From assembly GCA_002316835.1 (NCBI GenBank), contig DCEG01000016.1, positions 1 to 20,640 of the forward strand: a stretch of 20,640 nt of DNA, read 5' to 3'. Positions 7,984-15,083 of this stretch are shown one piece after another (within the stretch, counting starts at the first letter, position 1; every line of letters starts with the position of its first letter). The position numbers were made by a program, and so were the translations under genes. The notes under the pieces were generated by a model. That model made no database searches, was not told the DNA's origin, and saw only the letters and a program-made list of their open reading frames with translations. The stretch is from Bacteroidales bacterium UBA1035. GTDB lineage: Bacteria; Bacteroidota; Bacteroidia; Bacteroidales; Dysgonomonadaceae.

Positions 7984-9341
7984 GGTTGATAGTCAAATCC
8001 GAGTTTCTTTAATCCTTCGTGAATTTCGGGTGCGCTCATAAACAGTTTCCAAAGCAATCCGGTGCGGTAGTTTTCGATCATCGGGGCGATGGTCAGCTGG
8101 TCGATTGCTAGGTAACGTTGTGGATACCAATTATCGTGAATGCTGAAAGCATCGTAAAATCCGTATTTTCCCCACAATTTATCGCCCAAATCGTTATAGA
8201 AATGTTTTAGGGCTTGCATCGATTGTTCGGGAGTGTACGGAAAGCTCGATAAAGCCGCTGTTGGGGTAATTACGCCTTTGTCATTTTTCATCGGCATATG
8301 CGCAGTGTATCCGTCTATGGTATAACTCGCCGTTAATCCCCAACAGTTTTCACCATATCCTTTAAATCCTTTCGGATTCTGCACACAATAGTGATAATTT
8401 ATCAATGCCTGATTTTTATTCACTTCCCAATAATTGGCGTATTGGTCTTTTAAACCTTTCGGACTCAGTCCGATATAGGAATAGTGCGCCCAAAACAGCG
8501 GGCCGCCATAATCTTCCGCTCCGTTGTGCTTTAGAATGAGTGGAAGCCCGTAAGCGATTTTATCGCTTTTAATTCCGCCGCCGCGTGCCCAGCCTTTGTG
8601 GAAAGCCGATGCGGGAATGGTGTGTGTAGGCGAAGATGCCGCTAAAATGTAAGTTATCAGGCATTCGTTGTAACCTTCCAAGGGGAAGTTCATTTCCCAT
8701 TCGTATTCGGGGCTCCAATGCCAGTAAAGCGCGTCTTCTCCGTTCAGGTACCACGTCCAGTTCATTTCGCGCCACAGTTTGTCGATCTTGGTGGCGAGTT
8801 CTTTCTCGTTTTCATTTCCGTTTTTGAAATATTCACGAACAATAAGTAATCCCTGCATCAGAAAAGCACTTTCCACTAAATCGCCACCGTTGTCTTTCGT
8901 GCCGAATGGTTTTACTTTTCCGGTTGGGCCGCACATCCAGTGCGACCAAATGCCGTAAAATCGGTCGGCCTTAGCCAGATAATCAGCAATTTTGTGCAAT
9001 CGTTCCACGCCTTTGTCGCGGGGAATAAATCCGCGTTCTATTCCCACGATAAGCCCTGCAATGCCGAAACCGCTGCCGCCGGTGGTAATTACATCGGCAT
9101 CGTTTTGCGGGTAATTGCCGTCTATGTGTATTCGCTCAGGTGCCAAACCGGAAGTTTTTTCCGCTCCGTCCCACATATAGTTGATGTGCGTTTTTTGGAT
9201 GAAATCGAGAAATGCATCGTCGGAGGCGAAAGTAAGCGGGCGTGCTTCCTGTTCGGGAATTTTGTTTTGCTCGTTTTTTTTATCGGAGCAACCCGACAAA
9301 AGAGCAAGTATAACGAAAACTGATAAAAATATTCTAATCAT
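7980..9341 (-). CDS. GH144-type beta-1,2-glucanase / Glycoamylase-domain lipoprotein
   Basis: A 453-aa predicted lipoprotein with lipobox LLSGC (Cys18) followed by SDKKNEQ, an acid at +2 that suggests surface export. Residues about 35-450 are an (alpha/alpha)6-type domain matching Pfam 'Glycoamylase', as judged by YMWDGAE (55-61), TTGGSGFGIAGL (86-97), PEYEWEMNFPLEGYNE (211-226) and HDNWYPQRYLAIDQLTIAPM (402-421). This domain is shared with CAZy family GH144, whose characterised Chitinophaga and Parabacteroides members act on beta-1,2-glucan, endo or sophorose-releasing exo (family knowledge). Asp154 and Glu157 in GDLVESAF show the D-x2-E spacing I recall for catalytic candidates of the Chitinophaga enzyme. 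Many databases label such proteins 'beta-glucosidase' or 'glucoamylase'. It overlaps the GH3 gene by ATGA and sits 3 bp after the LamG gene. Whether it is endo- or exo-acting cannot be decided here. Confidence 0.82.
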   Translation of the reverse strand: MIRIFLSVFVILALLSGCSDKKNEQNKIPEQEARPLTFASDDAFLDFIQKTHINYMWDGAEKTSGLAPERIHIDGNYPQNDADVITTGGSGFGIAGLIVGIERGFIPRDKGVERLHKIADYLAKADRFYGIWSHWMCGPTGKVKPFGTKDNGGDLVESAFLMQGLLIVREYFKNGNENEKELATKIDKLWREMNWTWYLNGEDALYWHWSPEYEWEMNFPLEGYNECLITYILAASSPTHTIPASAFHKGWARGGGIKSDKIAYGLPLILKHNGAEDYGGPLFWAHYSYIGLSPKGLKDQYANYWEVNKNQALINYHYCVQNPKGFKGYGENCWGLTASYTIDGYTAHMPMKNDKGVITPTAALSSFPYTPEQSMQALKHFYNDLGDKLWGKYGFYDAFSIHDNWYPQRYLAIDQLTIAPMIENYRTGLLWKLFMSAPEIHEGLKKLGFDYQP

Positions 9342-9344
9342 ATT

Positions 9345-10160
9345 TTATTCTTCCGTATCATGATTAACAATATCTTTTATCTGTGCTGCGGTCAATGTCC
9401 GGTTGTAAATCCGCAGTTCATCAATTAAACTGTTGTCCGATAAATGTCCCCATTCGTTAAATCGGGGCTCTCCCGATCCGATGGACATTATATCGCATCC
9501 TGCCCAACTAATCTTCGATAAATCGCTTGAAGCCACTTCTTCTCCATCGATATAGAAGAACGCTTTTCCTTCGGTAAGCACCAATGTAATGTATTTCCAA
9601 GGAGAAATAGCGGGATCAATATCGGCTTTATCTCCACCGTCGAGCCAAACATCAGCGGTTCCGTTACCAACATTGGCTTTAATGCGTTGCTTCCCGCCTG
9701 CATTCTCCCGGAAAATACGGAAACCCGAAGTTCTGTTGTTTTGTGCATTTGCTGAAGCTCCTTCCGATACCGGGCCTATCACAACGATCCCTGCTCTGTC
9801 GGGGTTCCCGTTTACTTTATACCAGAATCCTACCGATACTGCAGAACCTAATGTTGCTGACAAATCCGATAGTTTAAATGTCAAATAACTATCTTTAGTG
9901 CCTGCATACGCTTTTTCAACCTTGCCTTCGGCAAATGTAGGATTTCCGATTTTAGTTGCATCCTTGTTGCTTTTGACATCTTTATAATTGTCGTTAAATG
10001 CCATGTAGAATATCTGTCCGTCTTCACTAATAGGTGGTTTGGGCGGTTCATCGGGATAATCGAAAGGCGGATTCTGATCTAAATCCTGAAAGCAGGATGA
10101 TATAATCATCCCAAATACGGCTATCAGAATTATTTGATATGTTGATATTTTTTTTCTCAT
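9345..10160 (-). CDS. LamG/concanavalin-like lipoprotein of the glucan locus
   Basis: A 271-aa predicted lipoprotein. The signal peptide ends in IISSC (Cys23), followed by FQDLDQ (acids at +3 and +5), and then a proline-rich linker at about residues 30-45. The rest is a LamG/concanavalin A-like jelly-roll: VSVGFWYKVNG and WKYITLVLTEGKAFFYIDGE are typical strands, and ELRIYNRTLTAAQIKDI near the C-terminus is the standard LamG ending. No catalytic residues are evident. It sits between susD and the GH144-type gene with gaps of 22 and 3 bp, where such loci usually place a surface glycan-binding protein. That role is inferred; a cryptic hydrolase or structural role is possible. The size fits one LamG domain on a stalk. 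Confidence 0.85.
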   Translation of the reverse strand: MRKKISTYQIILIAVFGMIISSCFQDLDQNPPFDYPDEPPKPPISEDGQIFYMAFNDNYKDVKSNKDATKIGNPTFAEGKVEKAYAGTKDSYLTFKLSDLSATLGSAVSVGFWYKVNGNPDRAGIVVIGPVSEGASANAQNNRTSGFRIFRENAGGKQRIKANVGNGTADVWLDGGDKADIDPAISPWKYITLVLTEGKAFFYIDGEEVASSDLSKISWAGCDIMSIGSGEPRFNEWGHLSDNSLIDELRIYNRTLTAAQIKDIVNHDTEE

Positions 10161-10182
10161 AATATTGAAATTTTATAATCGA

Positions 10183-11721
10183 TTAATAATTTGGATTCTG
10201 GACCAGCACACCGTTTGATTTGTCTATTTCTGCCTGTGGCAGGGGTAATAGCGCGTGTTTATCTTGATAACCTGTTTTTCCCGCCGCATGCAAGACGTCT
10301 CTGGCAGTGCCCCATCGGACAAGATCATAAAAACGATCCCATTCCATGGCTAATTCTACTCTTCTTTCGTGACGTATCGCATTGCGCATTTCAGCCTGAT
10401 TCATTGTGGTAACTTTAGGGAGAATGGTTGCATTTCCGCCGCGAGCTCGAGCGCGTACCATTTCCAGGTATTCCATGGCATCGCCGGTTTGTCCGAGTTC
10501 ATTGGCAGCTTCGGCAGCGATCAAATACATTTCAGCCAGACGGATTATGCGGATATTCATCCAGTAACCGAACCGGTTGAATTGAGTACGTTTGGCCGGG
10601 TCTGTATATACTTTTTTATTGTAATAGCGATTCATTACTTCCTGCGCTATCGGTTTTTCGTTGTAAGGCTTGTTTGCCTGAATGGAATTTGGATCTTCAC
10701 CCGGTTTCAGGAAATACAACAATGTTTCGTCTTTTCGGGGGTCACCTTCTTCGAAAGCGCTTGCCAAATTGGGAGTAGGACAATTCCAACCCCAGCCCAG
10801 GTCCCACATTCCCGCGCCTCTAACGCCCTGAACTTGCGCATATTGGCTGCCAATATCCGTGCTTCCGGGCAATGCGGCCGTAGCTGTACATTGTAATTCG
10901 AAGATTGACCCGCTGTTGTTTTCGCCACTTTCTCTGAAAATCTTATCAAAAGGCGTACTCAGGTCATACAATCCTGATTTAATTACGTCGGTAGATGTAC
11001 TGAGCATATTTGTCCAGTCATTACGCTGCATATACGTTTTGGCGTGCAATGCGCGGGCTGCACCCCAGGTAACCCGGCCTAAATATTTCGATTCCCATTG
11101 CTCTGGCAACAGTTTTTCTGACTCCGTTAAATCGGCATCGATTTGAGCATATATCTGTTCTTCCGTTGATTTTGGAATATTGGTTTCAGCCGCATCTGTG
11201 ATCTTGAAATTTATCAACGGAACCTGTCCGTAGGCTCTTACTAAATTAAAATATAGAAATGCTCGAAAGAAATAAGCTTCACCCTTGCACATTAAATCTA
11301 TATCCGATAATTGAATACCACTTTCTTCAGCTTCCTTTATATTTGCCAAAATAGTGTTTGCAGTATGTATAAGTGCATAATTGCTTGTGTAATAGCTTGC
11401 CAGATTACCATCGGAGGCATTGTAGTTAAAATTGTCGTACATTGATGCTACATCGGAACCGTCGGAAAGAGTGCTTCCTTTCTCCACATCTTCACTTCGG
11501 ATACTGTGTATGGCAAATGCAGGGATGCCTCCGGTTATTCCCCATCCTTTCATACGTGCATATAGCGAAAATACGTCCGTTTGGAAAGATCCGCCCGGGT
11601 TATCTCCATCCACCCATTTTCCTTGCGGTTCCTGATCTAAAAGATCGCTACAACCAATTTGCATTAGGGATAATACCCCTATAACACAAATACTTATTGT
11701 TTTAATTATCTTATGTTTCAT
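10183..11721 (-). CDS. SusD/RagB family outer-membrane glycan-binding lipoprotein
   Basis: Surface lipoprotein that forms the lid over a SusC-type TonB-dependent transporter and binds incoming oligosaccharides. 512 aa, the normal family length. The lipobox MQIGC (Cys24) is followed by SDLLDQEP, a common SusD N-terminus. TPR-like helices include CKGEAYFFRAFLYFNLVRAY (the SusD_RagB core) and LAEMYLIAAEAANELG. The C-terminus has the family ending with RHERRVELAMEWDRFYDLVRW, a late LLPLPQAEID and NPNY. It is preceded 16 bp upstream by susC and is co-transcribed with it. The substrate (probably beta-1,2-gluco-oligosaccharide) is inferred from the neighbouring hydrolases. Confidence 0.96.
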   Translation of the reverse strand: MKHKIIKTISICVIGVLSLMQIGCSDLLDQEPQGKWVDGDNPGGSFQTDVFSLYARMKGWGITGGIPAFAIHSIRSEDVEKGSTLSDGSDVASMYDNFNYNASDGNLASYYTSNYALIHTANTILANIKEAEESGIQLSDIDLMCKGEAYFFRAFLYFNLVRAYGQVPLINFKITDAAETNIPKSTEEQIYAQIDADLTESEKLLPEQWESKYLGRVTWGAARALHAKTYMQRNDWTNMLSTSTDVIKSGLYDLSTPFDKIFRESGENNSGSIFELQCTATAALPGSTDIGSQYAQVQGVRGAGMWDLGWGWNCPTPNLASAFEEGDPRKDETLLYFLKPGEDPNSIQANKPYNEKPIAQEVMNRYYNKKVYTDPAKRTQFNRFGYWMNIRIIRLAEMYLIAAEAANELGQTGDAMEYLEMVRARARGGNATILPKVTTMNQAEMRNAIRHERRVELAMEWDRFYDLVRWGTARDVLHAAGKTGYQDKHALLPLPQAEIDKSNGVLVQNPNY

Positions 11722-11737
11722 AATGTTCTGTAATTTT

Positions 11738-14700
11738 TTAGAATGTTAGATTTAAACCGAAAGTATAAATAGCCGGCATCGGATACGTACCTCCGTCAAC
11801 TCCCGACCTTATAGCACTTCCACCGATTTCGGGCGTATAACCCGTATTTTTGCTCCAAGTCTTCAGGTTTTGGACATTAGCATAAATACGGAGCGATTTC
11901 ATGTACATCTTGTTTAATAAAGATGATGGGAATGTATACCCTAACTGAACGTTACGGATACGGAAGAAACTACCGTCTTCAATATAATAGTTCGAATAGG
12001 CACGATTGATAGCCCTGCTCGGTTCCAAGATCGGCTCCCAGTTGGATGTCCCCTCACCGTTCCATCTGTTCATGCGCTTTATCAGGTAATTGAATTGAGC
12101 AAACGAAGAAGTGTCCCAATCCCGATAGATCTCGTTGCCGTAAACGCCCATCATATCAACTCCAAGGTCAAAACCTCTGTAGCCTAAATTGAAATTCAAT
12201 CCATAGGTGTAATCGGGAGTCGGTTTTCCAATCATCGTTCTATCATCCTGATCTATGAATCCGTCGCCGTTTACGTCCTCGAATTTCAAATCTCCCGGCT
12301 TCACGGTAAATACATTATTGGGTTCCGATTGTTTGATGTCTTCGTTGTTTTGATAAATACCTTTTACTTTATATCCGTAGAAATAAGCTATGGGATATCC
12401 GGCAACTGTTCTCGCCATACCTTCGTAAATAGCATCGCCTTCATCGCGTCCCAGTGAAATCACCTTGTTATTGATGGTGGTTAGGTTTGCACCGATGGAA
12501 TAGGTAAATCCGGAATCTCCGATTTTATCGTTCCATGTTGCGGTTAGCTCCAACCCTTTGTTTTCTATATCTCCCAGATTTTCCAGCGAGTTAAAAGCTC
12601 CACCTCGGGAGTCGAGCAACACAATAATGTCTTTAGTCCTCTTGCTGTAATAAACAGGTTCGATTCGTAATCGCTGATTCAGCAGGTTCATTTCAAATCC
12701 TGCTTCCCATGAGTAGGTTTTTTCCCATTTTAAATCCTGGACGTTGTAGATTTTTGTGTATCCCGGAATTATGCTTTCATTAGGGCCGAATACAGCGCTT
12801 CCTACAGAAGTAAGCTCAGGATAAGTTGGATAAACACTTGTTCCGGTGTTTTCCGTTCCCAAAACTCCCCAGGAGCCTTTCAGTTTCAGGTAATCGATAA
12901 CATTCTGATCTTTCATGAAATCTTCTTCCGAAACAACCCATGCCGTTCCAAAGGAATAGAAATTTTCCCATGTATTTCCTACGCCACGAAAAACTGATGA
13001 ACCATCGCGACGGAAAGAACCGTTTAGTAAATATTTATTATCATAACTATATAATCCGCGCAGCAGGTACGACATAGTAAATCGTCTCCACTGGTTGGAT
13101 TCGTTTGTTGCTCCATCCGAATTTAATGCAGATAGCCACCATTTATCATGATTGTCGTTGGGTATGCTGAAATAGATTTTATCTAAAAGTTCGTTACGCG
13201 AACCGTTCAGTATTGAATATTCACGATAATTGGTTGTAACACCTCCCATTACGGTGAGTGAGTGTACGTCATCAAATGTATTCTGATAAGTTAAAATATG
13301 GTCGCCTTGCGCAGCATATTCCGTTGATTTTAACTGAGAAATAGATTGTCTGTCCTGAACATTCTCTTTGCCCGGAATATCGGGGTTATAGAAATAAACT
13401 ACCGGAGAGAAAGAACGGCCTTCACTTATTGCGTAATCCAAAGACAGGGTTGTTCTGAATGTGAAATTTTTTAAAAGATTTACCTCCCCGTAGATGTTTC
13501 CTGCCACTCTATGGTTAACTCCCAAGTTGTGATTGCCCCTGATGAATGTTTCTACAAGCGGATTCCAAACCTGTGCGCGTTGAAATTCGGGCATGGTGTG
13601 CAGGAGTCGTTCGTTTTTGTTTGTCAGCGGGTCTAAATAGTCGTAAAATGTGGGAGCAATGGGGGCTGCTCTTACGATGGAGCCTACACCTTTGGCATCC
13701 GGAGTTTTGTTTTTCGCACCATTGACCTGAAAACCGAATTTAAGGAAATCCGTAACGTTATATTCGCTATTCAGATTTACAGTGATTTTTGAAAATTTTT
13801 CTGTTTGGATGGAGCCTTCTTCCGAAGTGTATCCTAATCCCATATAGAATCTGCTTTTCTCTCCCGAGCCGGTTATACTGATATTGTTATTAGTTATAAA
13901 TCCGGTTTGGAACATTTCGTCCTGCCAATTCGTATCTGCTCCCCAGTTACTATAATTATAGGGAGGAGCACCTTGATTTATTCTTTGTTCATCGTATAAT
14001 TCCTTGAACTGAACAGCATTTGTCAGATCGATTCTGTCGTAGATTTCCTTAAATCCGAATGAGGTGTTCAAATTTACGATAGTTTGACCCATTTTTGCTT
14101 TTCTAGTGGTGATAATGATAACACCATTAGCACCACGAACTCCGAAAATTGCCAGTGACGACGGGTCTTTCAATATTTCCATGGATTCCACATCCGATGG
14201 ATTTATATGACCGATATTATCCGAAAATAGTCCATCAACTATATACAGAGGTTTGTAGCCGTTGATGGAGTTTGTCCCTCTGATACGGATTTCCGGATCT
14301 TGGCCTGCACGGCCTGTGTTTACAATTTGCACCCCCGCCACCTTTCCTTGCAATGATGCTAATGGGTTTGTCGACGGCCTGTCTGCGATCTCTGCTGCAC
14401 TTACGCTTACTATAGATCCAGTTAAGTCTCTTTTCCTTGCCGTACCATAGCCAATAACGACCACTTCGTCTAACGCTTGTACATCTTCCATCATTGAGAT
14501 ATTAATGGTTGAGCGACCGTTTACGTTTTCTTCAATGGTTAGCATTCCAATATAACTGAATACTAATATTGCATCGCTTGGCACGTTAGTCAGTGAATAG
14601 TTTCCATCGATATCGGTAACTGTTCCGTTTGTTGTGCCTTTCACCAAGATGCTGACCCCGATTGCGGGGTCGCCGGTTGCATTTTCCGTTACTACTCCGC

Positions 14701-14779
14701 TTACTGATATTTGCTGTTGAGCAAATATGACAACGAAGGATAACAGAAAGCAAAGAATTAAAATACTTTTTAATTTCAT
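11738..14779 (-). CDS. SusC/RagA family TonB-dependent outer-membrane transporter
   Basis: Outer-membrane 22-strand barrel that imports oligosaccharides using TonB energy with its SusD partner. 1013 aa from the ATG at 14777-14779, which directly precedes a clean signal peptide (MKLKSILILCFLLS, cleavage near FAQ). An upstream in-frame TTG at 14815 would add 12 residues and is less likely. Domains in order: a CarboxypepD_reg-like beta-sandwich (about 23-100), a TonB-box-like DEVVVIGYGTA (104-114), a plug with RKRDLTGSIVSVSAAEI and YIVDGLF (179-185), then the barrel to the C-terminal aromatic ending GLNLTF. There is no N-terminal STN domain, so it is not an obvious anti-sigma signalling transducer; control is expected from the neighbouring regulator. 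It is the first structural gene of the locus, preceded by a 304-base regulatory gap. Confidence 0.96.
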   Translation of the reverse strand: MKLKSILILCFLLSFVVIFAQQQISVSGVVTENATGDPAIGVSILVKGTTNGTVTDIDGNYSLTNVPSDAILVFSYIGMLTIEENVNGRSTINISMMEDVQALDEVVVIGYGTARKRDLTGSIVSVSAAEIADRPSTNPLASLQGKVAGVQIVNTGRAGQDPEIRIRGTNSINGYKPLYIVDGLFSDNIGHINPSDVESMEILKDPSSLAIFGVRGANGVIIITTRKAKMGQTIVNLNTSFGFKEIYDRIDLTNAVQFKELYDEQRINQGAPPYNYSNWGADTNWQDEMFQTGFITNNNISITGSGEKSRFYMGLGYTSEEGSIQTEKFSKITVNLNSEYNVTDFLKFGFQVNGAKNKTPDAKGVGSIVRAAPIAPTFYDYLDPLTNKNERLLHTMPEFQRAQVWNPLVETFIRGNHNLGVNHRVAGNIYGEVNLLKNFTFRTTLSLDYAISEGRSFSPVVYFYNPDIPGKENVQDRQSISQLKSTEYAAQGDHILTYQNTFDDVHSLTVMGGVTTNYREYSILNGSRNELLDKIYFSIPNDNHDKWWLSALNSDGATNESNQWRRFTMSYLLRGLYSYDNKYLLNGSFRRDGSSVFRGVGNTWENFYSFGTAWVVSEEDFMKDQNVIDYLKLKGSWGVLGTENTGTSVYPTYPELTSVGSAVFGPNESIIPGYTKIYNVQDLKWEKTYSWEAGFEMNLLNQRLRIEPVYYSKRTKDIIVLLDSRGGAFNSLENLGDIENKGLELTATWNDKIGDSGFTYSIGANLTTINNKVISLGRDEGDAIYEGMARTVAGYPIAYFYGYKVKGIYQNNEDIKQSEPNNVFTVKPGDLKFEDVNGDGFIDQDDRTMIGKPTPDYTYGLNFNLGYRGFDLGVDMMGVYGNEIYRDWDTSSFAQFNYLIKRMNRWNGEGTSNWEPILEPSRAINRAYSNYYIEDGSFFRIRNVQLGYTFPSSLLNKMYMKSLRIYANVQNLKTWSKNTGYTPEIGGSAIRSGVDGGTYPMPAIYTFGLNLTF

Positions 14780-14825
14780 GGACTCTAAACCTTTAAATTT
14801 GTTATAAATAATCAACTTTCTGCAT

Positions 14826-14833
14826 CAAATTAA
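14826..14833 (-). promoter_or_regulatory. Possible -7 box for the susC-led operon
   Basis: On the minus strand this reads TTAATTTG, one mismatch from TAnnTTTG, and lies 46 bases before the susC ATG. I see no good TTTG element 19-21 bases upstream, which would fit a promoter that depends on an activator bound to the dyads further upstream. Confidence 0.3.
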
Positions 14834-14872
14834 AGCCTTATGCGCGAACGTACCTAATTAAATACCTCTTTA

Positions 14873-14957
14873 AAAGTACTTTGTGTTTTATAACATATTT
14901 TTAAAGGATACTTTAATACTACTTTAAGTAGGTATAATATACTAATAATAAAAGTAT
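14873..14957. promoter_or_regulatory. Cluster of TACT/AGTA dyads, putative operator of the glucan locus
   Basis: Three dyad-symmetric elements share a TACT/AGTA core: AAAGTACTTT (14873-14882), CTACTTTAAGTAG (14919-14931, perfect 6-bp arms around one T) and ATACT-N9-AGTAT (14939-14957). TACTTTAA also repeats directly at 14909 and 14920, 11 bp or one helical turn apart. Two more TACT copies lie at 14970 and 14975. The position upstream of susC and beside a HTH regulator gene suggests the regulator's binding sites; this is inference from pattern. Confidence 0.4.
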
Positions 14958-15004
14958 TGTATAAGTGTGTACTGTACTATAAAACGAGGAGGTTTGAGAT
15001 AAAA

Positions 15005-15019
15005 AATAAACTTTTTATT
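15005..15019 (-). terminator. Weak AT-only hairpin after the regulator gene
   Basis: AATAAA-CTT-TTTATT can fold into a 6-bp stem. On the minus strand it is followed by a TTTTATC run, 65 bases past the regulator stop. The stem has no G:C pair, so termination would be weak at best. Confidence 0.2.
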
Positions 15020-15083
15020 GCATTTTCAGCAAATAGTGAGGTCAGAAATAGGAGAAACGAATATTCTATTACAGATATCTCCC

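Larger units (their letters stand above)
14780..15083. other. AT-rich regulatory gap between regulator gene and susC
   Basis: These 304 bases hold no credible gene. They are strongly AT-rich, contain the 5' leader of susC, a possible -7 box (TTAATTTG on minus, 14826-14833), a cluster of TACT/AGTA dyads (14873-14957), and a weak AT-only hairpin near 15005-15019 that might end the regulator transcript. Confidence 0.7.

Noticed and set aside
14780..14815. Longer susC start at a TTG
   Set aside because: The ATG at 14779 directly precedes a clean signal peptide; the extra residues MIIYNKFKGLES would disrupt it.
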